From: Aristolochia californica
Lineage: Eukaryota > Streptophyta > Magnoliopsida > Piperales > Aristolochiaceae
Direction: 5' to 3'
Length of the DNA stretch: 64,000 nucleotides
Assembly (NCBI GenBank): GCA_029961685.1
Contig: JARWKL010000002.1
Coordinates: forward strand, 35,370,908 to 35,434,907
Below the pieces are notes generated by a model. That model worked only from the letters and a program-made list of their open reading frames with translations, did no database searches and was not told where the DNA came from. Of the stretch, positions 11,100-22,700 are shown one piece after another; within the stretch, counting starts at the first letter, position 1; each line of letters begins with the position of its first letter. Made by a program: the position numbers and the translations under genes.

Positions 11100-11800
11100 T
11101 TTTTCTTGCTTGTTTTCCCTTTAACCCAGTTATTCCTGCACAGATCCCGTGTTCTGGTAATGGTAGCAGAGAAGAGAAAGGTGGGTCGGTATTCTACTAG
11201 TCATCGGTACGAGAAAAATGAAATATTTTTGCTGCTGCTCTGTATGTCCACCTCCACCGTTGCCAATGAAGAAGAAAGAATTCGGCCACTCTTTGTTTAC
11301 CGTTGTCGGAGAAGAAAACTCTGCCCTCTGAAGACGACGACAGCTTGCAAGAAAAAACTTCTATGCCCGAGCCGCTTACTCCGTCCAGAATGCAGTTTCT
11401 AGCGAGTTGTCTTCGTCACCAAATCTATTACAGCGTCGGTGTCGGGGAAGAAGATGTATTGTTGCTGTCTCTGTTCGACTGACAAGGAAGACAACCCGCC
11501 ATCGCCGGAGAAGACTACTCTGCACCCGAGAGAAAAAAAACATTTGCTGCATGGTTTCCGCAGGAGGATGATGACACCAAAGTATGCAAGTTGCCGTTTC
11601 TGGATGGTTTCCGTCGATAGTCTGTCGGCGCCGAGAAAAAATGACTATTACTGTCGATGGGTTGCCGTTTAGGGAGGACGAACATGTCATCACCTAAGAG
11701 ATCCGAACTCTCTTAGGGAAAGTTTCCTCCCAAAGAGCCAAAGCTCTGTTTCCGCCGAGAAACGGGGAGGTAGAAGATATTGTAGGAAAATTTAGTTTTC
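11100..11800. other. GC-richer insert of unknown origin in G element
   Basis: This part of the interior has more G+C than its surroundings and open frames on both strands (11106-11402 plus, 11376-11693 minus). Words such as gccgttg and cggagaagaa recur. It has no counterpart in the A-type copies. It could be a captured host fragment, but no domain is recognisable and I assign no function. Confidence 0.4.
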
Positions 11801-12247
11801 CTAAGTTAGGAAAAATTTAATTGAGTGCCGAGTTAACCAGCGATGGTTCTACCGCAACCCGGATCGAGTTGACTCAGCAGTCGTGACTTCTATTCCAGAC
11901 TGAGTCAACCCAGACCAACTCGAACTGAGTCAACTCGGTCCAAGTCAACTTGACTCGGGCCACTTAATTTCTGCCTTGATATACGTGCCCAAGATTTTGG
12001 CACAACTCGGTAAAAAAGATTTCTGGCTTGAATATTATTTTTGAAAAATTGACATACTATTCCTTGGTAAGCACATTATTTGGAATAGATATGTGCATTG
12101 GATTATTTCATGGGTAATTTTTTAAAGATTATTTTGGGTTGTGCTAAATGGGCCCAAGCTAAGCCCATTTCAGCTAGTGATATTGTGTCTCTTTTGATGA
12201 GACATTATTGAAGAAGAGGTAACCTCATACCATTATTTATTTATGTC

Positions 12248-12705
12248 CTCGTCAAAAATATCAAAACTATCCATGGTTGGGAGTCCATGAGGGATAAACT
12301 TCATCCCTGTAAAAAATATCAAATTTATTTGTGTTTGGGAGTCAATGATGGAGGAACTCCATCCCCGTAAAAAATATCAAATTTTTTTGGTAGGGAGTCC
12401 ATGATGGAGGAACTTCATCCCTGTCAAAAATATCAAATTTATTTGTGGTTGAGAGTCCATGATGGAGGAACTTCATCCCGGTCAAAAATATCAAATTTTT
12501 GTGGTTGGGAGTCCATGACGGAGGAACTTCATCCCCATAAAAAATATCAATATTATTTTTTGTTGGGATTCCATGACGGAGGAACTTCATCCTCGTAAAA
12601 AATATCAATTTTTTTTGTGGTTGGAAATCCATGACGAAAGAACTTCATTCTCATAAAAAATATCACATTTTTGTGGTTAGAAGTCCATGACGGAGGAACT
12701 TATTA
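12248..12705 (+). repeat. Minisatellite of about 57-bp units, about 8 copies
   Basis: Units read roughly 'ggaacttcatcc..gtaaaaaatatcaa..tttgtggttgggagtccatgacgga' in degenerate tandem. Fewer units occur at the equivalent place in other family members: two at 1-110 (minus), and related caccatgagagtc-type units at 29076-29215 and 53130-53280. It is a length-variable internal tract of the family. Open frames through it are periodicity artefacts. Confidence 0.85.
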
Positions 12706-13422
12706 TTAAATTTATATTACTTTCCCCCATTAATATTATATATTACTCTACCACTTGAGAGTCATTGTCTGTGGAGGGACATGGTGGTAGAGGTGGACAC
12801 TTTAGAACAATGTCTTAGCGGCTAGGAGTGGTTTACTCTCACTGATATTATACCAGCTGGGCCTCATAAACGAGAGCACCAACGTGAGGGGGAGTGTTGG
12901 ATGATGAAGGCATATTATACAAGAAAGATTTTATACATCATTTGCAACAAGTTGGGAGTTCATGTTGTTCTCTCACCCCCATCTTGAGGGGGAGTGTTGG
13001 AAAATAGGGCCCAAGCCCACACGACCAAGGAAGGTCCACACATCCAAGTGTATTAGAAGATGGGCCGAAGCCCATAAGACCAAGGAAGACCCTACAGCCA
13101 AGAGATGTAGAAGATGTGCTAAAGGCCCATAAATCAAGGAGAATGCCCATAGGCCCACATACATTGATGACAGGATGGTAAATAAAGGTCATCTCATAGA
13201 GATGGCATTCATGTAATTAAGTTAAAGTTCTAGGGTTAAAACCCTAGACCCTAAGTTCAGGGTTGTTATTATAATATAGTAGTTACATAAATCTATAAAT
13301 AGAGCTTCAGAGGGAGGGTAAGAATAATCAATTCCATAACCCTTCTTCCTCCAGTTTTCTCCCAATGGGTTTCTTTCCCTTTTTCTCTATGAGCTAAATT
13401 CATGGAGTCCTGAAAATCAACA

Positions 13423-14336
13423 AAAATCAAGGTTGTCCATATCAATCACAAGTACACTTGTGAATTAATTCTAACAAACAAATATAATCTTGCCAATAAA
13501 ATTTTTAATGGGATTAAATGTCATATAAGATGTCTATATTCTTTTTATTAAGAAATTTCCTATAGAAAAACATGAAGTCATTTCTAAATATATGAGACAG
13601 AATGAAAGTCATCCACATATATAAGATCAACTACCCTAACTTATAACATCTCAACCAAAATATATCTCAAAGTCATAAATTGACTTCTCATTCAAAAACT
13701 TATTTTAACCTAGAAAATTAGTGTGAGAATTAGGAATGTAGATGGTATATAAATGGAACAAAGTAGTTTATTTAGTTTATATTCCGTTTATATGTAGATA
13801 AAATTCTATTTTATCTGACTATGTCATCTCATATTCTATATATCATTTTACCAGATTATTTTATACTTATTCCATATACCATTTATTTTTTCCATTACCT
13901 ATTATAATATAAGTAACTATGTAAATAAATGAACAAATATCAAATTAAAATTTAAAATATATTACAATAAAAAAATTAGAAAAATTCATACAATCGGGTA
14001 ATCTAAACAATACCAATCTAAAAAATTCATCAAAACATCTAGTAGCTAAGTGTCATGTGCACACTATAAAAAATTAAAAGGTCGTGGACGACTAATGTTT
14101 TTTTATAATTTATATTAAAATTTTACTAAATTACTCTTTTATACCTTTAAAATAATTGAGTAACCAGGCAATTGGGTATAATCTACCAAAAAAATATTTT
14201 AATTTAATTTAATTTTATTTTTATTAATTAATTAATAAATTAATTAAATAAATAGGTGAATTTCACACCCTTAAAATGTATATCCCTTATTCTATGAGGT
14301 GTGAGACACAAAGAACAAGAAATAGTCTAACAGGGT
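13423..14336. other. Unassigned AT-rich DNA
   Basis: Very AT-rich, with TTTTATTA-type runs at 14190-14250. No frame, repeat or element end was found. Likely host intergenic or intronic sequence between two insertions. Confidence 0.4.
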
Positions 14337-16998
14337 TGTCGGAAGATAGGGCCCAAGTCCACACGACCAAGGAAGGCCTACATATCTAAGATTATTATAA
14401 GATGGGCCACACGACCAAATAAGGCCCACAAGATGGGCCCAAACACATAAGAAGTAGGAGCCACAATGATTACCATGAGTTGGCATGCTTATCACATCAG
14501 TTGAAAGATCAAGAAGGACTCACAAAGGCATCATTATCTTATGGTCACATCCTAGAAGAGTTCTAGTTTGATTTATGTTTGTATTTTATCTATATTGAGT
14601 CATTTAATTATGCTAGGACTTATCTTTAAGTGTTAGAATTTGGGTGTAATTGGGACAAAGGTAGTTTTATTGTAATTGGATTCTACTACCTTCCTCTACT
14701 ATAAATAGAGGTTCATGTACGCTGATTACAATAAGTCAATGACGTATTTCTCTTTTCTATAAATTCAACATGGTATCAGAGAAGGTTTTGTGAGTTGACT
14801 TGGTCAACCCACAGAGATAATGGAATCATTTTCTCTAAACCCTAAATCCTAGTCTAGGTTTAAAGTTATTTTTTTTTTCAGTCCCTACACCCATAGTTTG
14901 CTTTGGGTTTTTTTACCTTTATACTTAGTGTTTCATATTGCAAATTATATATTTATGGAAATATATTTTAGTCTAATTTTCAAGGAAAAATGATTTTTTT
15001 CCAATCGGAGTTATCTACAGAGAGATATCAATATTTTAATGAGCAAATGTTAGATTGTAAAAAGGTTTGAGCAACAGCAAAAAGCTTCAGATTCTGAGGT
15101 ATTTTTTGCTATCAAGAAGTTAACTTTATATGGAGAAATATATATCAAAAGAAATATCTATAAGTCTATTATTTTACCTATTCAACCAATATTTTATCTG
15201 AGTTATCTACAGAGATAAATCGATATTTGAAGTAGCAAAGGTCAGATTGAAAAAGAGGTTCGAGCTGTAGCAGAAAGCTTCAACTTCCCAAGTATTTTAT
15301 GCTATCAATAAAAAGACTTTATATGGAGAATTATATACCAAAAGAAAGATCTATAAGTCTATTTTCTTAACTATTCAACCAATTCTCGGTATGAGTTTTT
15401 TATATGGAGATATTGATCTTGGAAGAGTCAATAATCATTCTGGAAAAAAAAAAGGAGAAACTGTACGTAGTTCGGCCAGATGACCAAGACCGAAATCTAT
15501 CAGATTATTTATCTTCTGCTAATTATATTTTATGAAGAGAAGTTATACTTTAATGAAATTTATTTAATTCTTGTTTCATAAGGAGAAAATTTCATGTCAA
15601 TCTAATCTATATTTAAAGAAATATTTGCATTGGAAGAATCAAAGGTCATGCTCACATTCTGTTGTATTGAAAAATCCGAATTTATGCCCATTGTTTTACA
15701 TCACTTTTTGAGTTGATATATCAGGAAAATATCACACTTCTCCCTCATTTGAGGGCTTATTTATACATCTCTGTTATTTGGGCTTACTGCTACTTCTATG
15801 ATATTTGGTTCAAGTTGGGATCACTGCCATTACCTCCTAGCTCGAGGGGGAGAAGTACAAGAAATACAAGAAAGAGCTATTTTATTCCATATGATGTGGA
15901 TGAGTTTATGTGGCCAAAATATTCAATAAAAGGGGAGCACAATAGATGAAGCTTCTGCATCTAAGAAAAAATATTTATATCTGATTATGATTATTTCATG
16001 GGTCCTACAAGGTTTATTATTTTGGTTCGTGTTATATGAGTTGGAAGATGGTCGTGTTATATTCAGTTGCGACTATTATGTCTCCATATATGTTACATCA
16101 CCATGACGGAGGAGCTTATTACTACATCCACTACCCGTAAGGACATCTATATTATTTCACCATGATGGAAGATTTTATTACTAACTCTATGTTATACCCC
16201 CCATGAATTGGCATTTATTACTCTTACCACTTGAGAGTCGTTGCTGTGTGGAGGGACACGGTGATGGAGAAACTTTTTTATTATTACACTTCCGATCAGT
16301 GTATAGACCCCACTACCTATAGAAGACAAGAGTGACACTACCTATAGAAGATAGGAGTTAATTGACTGGATTAAAGAGCAATGTCATATGATTGAAGTGA
16401 TTTTACTCTCACTTTTCTTATGCCAACTGGGCCACATGAACGAGAGCACCAGCGTGAGGGGGAGTGTTGGAAGATCTGCCACATTATACAAAAATAGATT
16501 CTATATATCATTTGCAGCAAGCTAGGAGTTCTTGATGTTCTCTCACCCCCAACTTGAGGGGGAATGTTGGAAGATAGGGCCCAAACCCACATGACCAAGG
16601 AAGGCCTACATATCTAAGAGTATTATAAAATGGGCCACACGATCAAAGAAGGCCCACAAGATGAGCCCAAGCACAAAAGAAGTAGGAACCACAATGATTA
16701 CCATGAGTTGGCATCCTTATCACATCAGTTGGAAGATCAAAAAGGACTCACAAAGGCATCATTATCTTATGGTCACGTCATAGAAGAGTTCTAGTTTGAT
16801 TTACGTTTGTCTTTTATCTATATTGAGTCATTTAATTATGCTAGGACTTATCTTTAAGTGTTAGAGCTTGGGTGTAATTTGGACAAAGGTAGTTTTATTG
16901 TAATTGGATTCTACTACTTTCCTCTATTATAAATAGAGGTTTATGTACACTGATTAAAATAAGTCAATGAAGTATTTCTCTTTTTCATAAATTCAACA
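14337..16998 (+). mobile_element. A-type non-autonomous LTR element, copy 1
   Basis: The 5' LTR is 14337-14770 and the 3' LTR 16565-16998, both 434 bp and about 93-94% alike by eye. Both run TGTYGGAAGATAGGG to AATTCAACA. The primer site tggtatcagaga starts at 14771. The interior, about 1.8 kb, is non-coding and has polypurine-like motifs near 15843, 16455 and directly before the 3' LTR. Flanking pentamers AGGGT and AAGAT do not match well, so a target duplication is not clear. With no gag or pol it needs proteins from elsewhere. Confidence 0.9.
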
Positions 16999-18345
16999 AA
17001 GATAACCTTATTTACTATTATGCCAGGAAAAATAGTGTGGGCCTGCGTTACTATCACGCCGTATGTGTATCAACACTTACACCCATCCTCAACATCCTGC
17101 TTAATCAAAAAGTTCGTTAGCCCATTTAAGAACTGCGATAACATGCAGTTCAATGGTACTAAGTCCAATATATTCTCTTTATTTATTTCTAGAATTTTTT
17201 TTTGTTTTAAAAGTAGGTTAGAGCTCGAACGTGGCTCGAGCTCAAGCTCAAACTCGATTAAATTTTTTTGGCTCAAGTATGATTTCAATTTTAGACTCGA
17301 GGTTAAGTTGGAGTTGGAGTTCAAAGTATTCAGATAAAACCAAACTCAAACACATGCAGGTTTGAGCTTTGCTCGACTTGATGCCACCCCTATTATTTAA
17401 GTCATTTACCATCAAATCTTTTCGTATGGTCTTCGTTAAACAGACCACCAACACTAGTACACCGCCACCGACTGCAAACTCGTAGAGGCCTGGTGGGAGG
17501 TTTTAATGTTCCCAACTTCGGATTACTTAAATGCACAATGAATGCGACACATCTGATGTGAAACCAATCCCAAGCCTTTGTTCTCCAAATTCCTCTTGCT
17601 TGTTTTGGTCTTTGAACTCAGAAAGGTGCTGAAATGCACACACACCGATCCTCCGCCAATCGTTTCTTCACTTTACTTCTCTCTCTCTCTGATTCTTTAT
17701 CCCTTTTTATAGGTGAAGGCTGCATTCTTCTTGATGTCACATTAATTTATAGGAGAAGGCTGCGTTCTTCTCTCTCTCTCACTCTCTCTCTCTAAAATTC
17801 CAAGTCTAATTCCCTTTTGAGACAAAGGCTGCCAAAGTTGAAACTGGTTCCAGTTTGCATGAATGAAACCTACCAATGCTATACATGTGGTTCTATTTCC
17901 TTTGAAAATAAGTAACAATGGTAATTTGAGACGTCATTTCTGACTATTGCTATTTGATCATGAAATTTCTATTCTATGAGGTTTACCCTTTCCTGGCTGG
18001 AATGACTTCATTGGCTGGCATGTTCAACCAAAATGAACAAGTAGTGTATGCCTCAGCAGTGGTGTCCGGCATTTTAATGTGCAAATTTTTAACTCCATTA
18101 TGTCCATTTACATGTGGTATACGGAGTTAGTGCTCTCGTTAGTCCACAGTTCAAATGCTATGTCAAACAAAACAAAGAAGTCGCTCAGTTCATTAGCTCA
18201 TGATAAATTGTAACTCAGTTCTATCTAACTCTATCTTGTCGATGAGTGACTTCATGTCTTTCACTGTTTCTTTCTCTTATCTTTGGAGGTAGATTGAGTA
18301 AACGTTTTACCTGAAATTTGTTGCTGGAATTTATTGTGTATTAAG
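16999..18345. other. Unassigned DNA with CT microsatellites
   Basis: Apart from the GAGCTC-rich repeat listed separately, this stretch has CT microsatellites (near 17680-17695 and 17770-17795) and no recognisable coding exon. It is one of the longer pieces of possible host sequence. It could be intron or intergenic DNA. Confidence 0.4.
17215..17395. repeat. GAGCTCGAG-rich dispersed repeat, copy 1
   Basis: Repeated gagctcga/ctcaagctc words end at gatgccacccctat. The same arrangement, ending atgccacccctattt, is at 49310-49450. Two members of a dispersed plant repeat; its class is not determined. Confidence 0.55.
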
Positions 18346-18555
18346 TGTTAAACGGAGTAACCAAAGCAATAACACATACAAAGAATTTTTTGATGATCTT
18401 TATTCTTCTCCTCATTGAGGCTTTTTATAATACATTTAAAACCTAATTAAGATCCAATTTAGATCTTAAAATCAGGAACAAATCAAGGAAACAAAGCGTT
18501 CCCTATAATTACAATAACAAATTACATAATTTATAGCTCATTTCAACACTCCCCC

Positions 18556-19086
18556 TCAAGTTGGTGCATAGATGTCGATCATGCCCAACTTATCAATTAG
18601 ACCATGAAATACTTTCCCTGATACTCCTTTCATGAGCATATCAGCCAACTGACTCTCGGATGGAATAAAAGGAAATTGGGTAATTTTTGCATCAAGGTTT
18701 TCCTTGATGAAATGACGATCAACTTCAACATGTTTAGTGCGATCATGTTGATCCGGATTTTTTGCAATTTTGATGGCTGCCTTATTATCACAGTGGAGAT
18801 TCATAGATTCAACATATTCAATCCCTAATGGATATTTCTTATCCATAACAATTCATAGATTCATCATATTCAATCCCTAAGTCCCTTAGGATATTTGTTA
18901 TCCATAACAATTCACATACACCATGGGCCATGCCTCGAAATTCAGCTTTAGCACTTGATCTCTCCACGTGACAAGACTACCTTCCACAAAAGTAAAGTAA
19001 CCAGACGTGGATCTTCTGGTTGTTTGATCTCCTGCCCAATCAGAATCTGTGTATCCTTCAATGTTAGAGACACCATTTTTTCCCAA
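18556..19086 (-). pseudogene. Copia F RNase H
   Basis: Two open pieces, 18898-19086 with YTDSDWAGDQTTRRSTSGY and 18556-18846 with RTKHVEVDRHFIKE and ADMLMKG, are the start and end of the copia RNase H domain. Between them about 50-59 bp is duplicated in tandem (units near 18799-18849 and 18850-18908), which breaks the frame. The upstream end overlaps the RT frame. Confidence 0.9.
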
Positions 19087-20398
19087 ATAACAAACCTTTT
19101 CTTGGAGCGCTCTTTAAGTATCTCAAGATCCGATAGACCGCTTCCATATTTTCTTCACTTGATGCATGCATGAACTGACTCACAACGCTCACTGCATATG
19201 CTACGTCTGGTCTTGTGTGTGATAGGTAGATTAATCTTTCAAATAATCGTTGATAATGCCTTTTTTCAGTTGGGATTTGGTTTGGGAGAATTCCGAGCTT
19301 ATGATTCATTTCTATGGGCGTCTCTATTGGTTTACAATCGAGCATTCCGGTTTTGGCTAGAAGATCTAACACATATTTTCGCTGTGAAAGGAAGACTCCA
19401 TGTTTCGAACTTGCCACCTCAATTCCTAAAAAATATTTAAGTTGTCCAAGATCCTTCATTTTGAATTTAGTGGCTAAATACTCATGTAAAGCTTGCATTT
19501 CACACAGATCGTCTCCTATCAAGACCATATCATCAACATACACAATTAAAGCCGTTACTTTTTCGTCTTTGCTTTTTATAAACAAAGTATGATTTGAGTT
19601 ACTTTGGTTATAGCCAAACTCCTTCATTGTGACCGAGAATCTTCCAAACCATGCTCTAGGTGATTGTTTCAACCCGTACAATGACTTCTTCAATTTACAG
19701 GTTTTACCTTGACATAAAGAACTACTTTTAACTCCAGGTGGTAGCTCCATGTAGACTTCTTCTTCTAAGTCTCCATTGAGAAAGACATTTTTAACATCAA
19801 ATTGTTGCAGAGGCCAGTCTCGATTTTCTGCTATAGATATAAGAATGTGAATTGTATTAATCTTAGCTACTGGTGTAGAAATATCCTGATAGTCTATCCC
19901 ATACCTTTGCGTATATCCCTTTGCAACTAGCCGAGTTTTATATCTTTCAATACTTCCATCCGATTTGAGTTTCACCGTGAACACCCATTGACATCCAATT
20001 GTTTTCACTCCTTTAGGCTGTGAAACAAGTTCCCAAGTGGCATTTTTTTGTAGAGCCTCCACCTCTTCGTTCATCACCTTTTTCCATTTTGGATCAGCCA
20101 ATGCATCCTGCACATTACTAGGAATAAAAACCCTGGATAATTGATCAACAGTAAATGCATACGATTTAGTCAACCTATGGGAGGACACATAGTTATTGAT
20201 TGAGTATTTTGTCTTGGCTTCAAGATCAGGTTTATACTGTTTCTTTGGAATTCCCCTATTCAATCTTTGTGGATATCTAGGATTTATATTTTCTGTAGAA
20301 ACACATATTTCAATAGATTCATCAAACACAAGATTCGTATTTACCTGAGGAGGAACATTCTGGGTTGATTCTTCAATTGATGGTGTAGACAGAGGCAA
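19064..20398 (-). CDS. Copia F reverse transcriptase segment (444 codons)
   Basis: The longest open frame in the window. It begins in the linker after integrase. RVT_2-type RT follows from about residue 105: a WKKVMNEEVEAL block, CQWVFTVKLKSDG, LVAKGYTQRYGIDY, then QQFDVKNVFLNGDL with the first catalytic Asp, LYGLKQSPRAWF, and LIVYVDDMVLIG with the YVDD core. The connection region follows (FLGIEV, RLIYLSHTRPDVAYAV, RILRYLKSAPRKGL). RT motifs look intact, but integrase and gag are broken, so the element cannot move on its own. The first Met is only the first in the open stretch; in the element this is part of one polyprotein. Confidence 0.95.
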   Translation of the reverse strand: MPLSTPSIEESTQNVPPQVNTNLVFDESIEICVSTENINPRYPQRLNRGIPKKQYKPDLEAKTKYSINNYVSSHRLTKSYAFTVDQLSRVFIPSNVQDALADPKWKKVMNEEVEALQKNATWELVSQPKGVKTIGCQWVFTVKLKSDGSIERYKTRLVAKGYTQRYGIDYQDISTPVAKINTIHILISIAENRDWPLQQFDVKNVFLNGDLEEEVYMELPPGVKSSSLCQGKTCKLKKSLYGLKQSPRAWFGRFSVTMKEFGYNQSNSNHTLFIKSKDEKVTALIVYVDDMVLIGDDLCEMQALHEYLATKFKMKDLGQLKYFLGIEVASSKHGVFLSQRKYVLDLLAKTGMLDCKPIETPIEMNHKLGILPNQIPTEKRHYQRLFERLIYLSHTRPDVAYAVSVVSQFMHASSEENMEAVYRILRYLKSAPRKGLLFGKKWCL

Positions 20399-20583
20399 CT
20401 CTGAGGATTCTTCAGGAGAGATTAATGATTCACTCTCGGCTTCATGGCACAGTCTTGTTGAACATCATGACAACCTAGTTGATTAAGAAATTCATTCACA
20501 GCTTCTAACTCAGTAAACTCAGCCCCTCTGTTATTCTCTTGTTGAACATTCTCTTCACTTGAGCTCTCCCCCTGAAGAGAATT

Positions 20584-21237
20584 TCAAGAGACTCCCCTTG
20601 AGTAATAAGGTTGTAATTCATGGAACGAGACGTCTAGAGTTACATGGAGTTTTTGGGTGTGTGGATCATAGTTCCAATATCCTTTTTTAAAATCAAAATA
20701 GCCAACAAAAACACATCGTTTTGCACATGGATCAAGTTTATTTCGCAAGACTTTTGGGATATGAACATATACAGTACAACCAAAAACCGGGGGTTCAAGA
20801 TTTGGAAGATGGGGAATGGAAATTAGGGAGTGCAGTTTTTGTTGAGGAGTTTGAAAGTCTATAACTCGAGAAGGTGTTCGATTGATAAGGTAGACAACAA
20901 ATTTGACAACTTCACCCCAATAAAACCGAGGCATGTTCATGCCAAAGAGAGAGGCACTCACTACTTCCAAAAGTTGTCTATTCTTCCTCTCTGCCAATCC
21001 ATTTTGTTGGGGAATATAGGTGCATGAGGTTTGATGATGAATTCCATGATTGTTCAAAAAATTACCTAGAGAAGTATCGACAAACTCAGTACCATTGTTA
21101 GATTGCAAAACACGAATCTGCTTCTGGTACTGAGTGTGTACCATTTGGTGAAATTTATGAAAAGCTAGACACACATCCCTCTTTTTTATCATCAGGGATA
21201 TCCAAGTCATTCTAGTGCATTCATCAATAAATGTCAC
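20584..21237 (-). pseudogene. Copia F integrase segment
   Basis: 217 codons carrying the rve integrase core: FIDECTRMTW with the first catalytic Asp; VLQSNNGTEF where the second Asp of the usual SDNG is Asn; and GLAERKNRQLLEV with the catalytic Glu. The copia post-core region follows (FGCTVYVHIPKVLRNKLDP, CVFVGY, KKGYWNYDP). The Asp-to-Asn change would abolish strand transfer. A stop region separates this frame from RT (20399-20583). Confidence 0.92.
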
Positions 21238-21465
21238 AAAATACCGAGCTCAAGAAATAGAGGGAACCTTTGCAGGACCCTAAACATCAGAATGAATAAC
21301 CTCAAAAGGTTCAGAACTCTTATTCAAACTTGGTAAATAAGAGATACGATGGCTCTTAGCCAGTTCACAAGTGTCATGATGAAAATCTAGATTATTCAAA
21401 CCTAAAAAAAGTTATGGTTTTAATTTCTTAAGATAACCAAAGGAAAGATGGCCGAATCTTCGGTG

Positions 21466-21905
21466 TCATAACCATATAGTTGCTTGAGCACTTTCTTCAC
21501 TACTAGCTTGATTTGCCTGACTGATTTTCGATCCCCCATTCTCTGTTAACTCCAAATAGTAGAGTTTTCCCCGTCTAACACCATAACCAAGAATCTTCTG
21601 GGTTAGAATGTCCTGAAAGACACAAAAGGAGCACCAGAAAGTTCTAGTACAAGCAAGAGTTGAAGTAATTTGGCTAACAAACAACAGATTGTATTCAAGA
21701 GATGGAACGACAAGGACAGTATCTAATGTAAGATTATTCGATAAGATAACTGACCCTTCCCCAGTAACAGGAGAGTTACTACCATTGGCGGTGGAAATAA
21801 CGGATTGAGGAGAAGGTAGGACAAATGTTAACTGATTGGAATCCCTCGTCATGTGATCGGATGCACCTGTATCAATAATCCAAGTTTTATTCTTAGAATA
21901 TGCAG
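21466..21905 (-). pseudogene. Copia F protease and pre-integrase segment
   Basis: Upstream of the open frame at 21852 the translation gives TWIIDTGASDHMTRDSNQ, with the DTGA active site of the retropepsin-like protease. It is followed by the GAG-pre-integrase region (LPSPQSVISTANGS, LSNNLTLDTVLVVPSLEYNLLFVSQ, ending in a WHRRFGHLS block just past the stop near 21466). Minor frame breaks occur. Confidence 0.85.
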
Positions 21906-21999
21906 AGAATATTGATGTTTTACTGATAATACCTGGATGGACAATATTCGCCGTAGGCAGCAGCTTTTCCCCAACAATATTTTTTTGAGGTTTTATTGA

Positions 22000-22250
22000 G
22001 AAGTCCCACCACTCTGGATAACCAATAATCTCGTAACAATGCTATTAAGAATGGCCTTTTTCCTCGTAGTGAGTGCATACCCGGTTACTAGCTTTTACAA
22101 ATATTTGATGATAGTTCCCCATTATCAGTCTCTGGATTGATTCAAAAAAAAAATTTCTCCTCCGGCGACAGTGTTGTTGCTCTGGTCTTTGGCTATAGGA
22201 TAGCTTCTTCGTCCACGGAGACGACAGAAGACTTCTCCCGCTCTGATACC
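22000..22250 (-). pseudogene. Copia F truncated gag with broken zinc knuckle
   Basis: Only the gag C-terminal end remains next to the primer site. The CCHC knuckle reads C-x2-Y-x4-H with the second Cys replaced by Tyr, followed by two stops before the last Cys. About 200 N-terminal gag residues expected in copia are absent, explaining the short length of the element. Confidence 0.75.
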
Positions 22251-22326
22251 ATGTTAAACGGAGTAAACAAAGCAATAACACATACAAAGAATTTTTCGAT
22301 GATCTTTATTCTTCTCCTCATTGAGG

Positions 22327-22335
22327 CTTTTTATA
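22327..22335 (-). promoter_or_regulatory. TATA-like box in F 5' LTR
   Basis: The complement reads TATAAAAAG inside the 22252-22453 LTR. The same word is in the other LTR. This is the likely core promoter of F. Confidence 0.5.
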
Positions 22336-22453
22336 ATACATTTACAACCTAATTAAGATCCAATTTAGTTCTTAAAATCAGGAACAAATCAAGGAACAAA
22401 TCGTTTCCTATAATTACGGTAACAAATTACATAATTTACAGCTCATTTCAACA

Positions 22454-22700
22454 TTAAGTTTGATATAAAATTAATCCAAATTAAGTGATACAATACACAA
22501 TTGTTGTGAATCTATTTTAACATTTCAGAGTGTGAAACTGTGCTTGGTCAATTCTAGTTGCAAAGTTAAGGAAAATCAAATTGAATGAAAACCTTGATCG
22601 CAGTGAAAATACAAAGAAGAAAAGTTAGCTTAGGGAAGCTTAAGTTCTGAAAGGTTGTGGATTTTAAACAAGAGAGGAATTTGAAGGTAGGAGGGAGCAC
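22454..22700. other. Unassigned flank of F
   Basis: AT-rich single-copy-looking sequence that resumes the DNA left of 18346. There is a possible splice-acceptor-like TTTCAG near 22525, but no convincing exon. Confidence 0.3.

Larger units (their letters stand above)
10695..13422 (+). mobile_element. G-type non-autonomous LTR element
   Basis: The 5' LTR is truncated at its left (10695-10972). The primer site TGGTATCAGAGC is at 10973-10984. The interior spans 10985-12994 and the 3' LTR is 12995-13422 (TGTTGGAAAATAGGG...GAAAATCAACA). The polypurine motif cttgagggggag precedes the 3' LTR, and a second copy, gtgagggggagtgttgg, lies about 100 bp upstream. The interior has no retroviral domains. 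It holds a GC-richer tract (11100-11800), a GTCAACTCGG-like tract (11850-11960) and a minisatellite (12248-12705). Confidence 0.85.
18346..22453 (-). mobile_element. Copia element F (minus), TSD TTAAG
   Basis: LTRs are 18346-18548 and 22252-22453 (203 and 202 bp, about 9 substitutions and 1 indel, so about 95% alike). They are flanked by exact TTAAG duplications at 18341-18345 and 22454-22458. The primer-site complement gctctgatacca lies just left of the right LTR. The polypurine complement ctccccctcaag is at 18549-18560. Domains in minus order are gag remnant, protease, integrase, RT and RNase H. At 4.1 kb it is short for copia because most of gag is missing. Confidence 0.95.

Noticed and set aside
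12342..12632. Repetitive 96-codon frame with PPSWTP-like repeats
   Set aside because: A translation of the 57-bp minisatellite, whose period is a multiple of three; not a protein.
12248..12705. CRISPR-like regular repeats
   Set aside because: Units are contiguous with no unique spacers, lie inside a retroelement of a plant genome, and vary in length.
14332..17003. Target duplication for A copy 1
   Set aside because: Flanking pentamers AGGGT and AAGAT agree at only three positions, so I do not claim a duplication.
17640..18345. Possible exons in the unassigned stretch left of F
   Set aside because: Some GC-richer pieces occur, but no frame with splice sites or recognisable protein similarity could be read.
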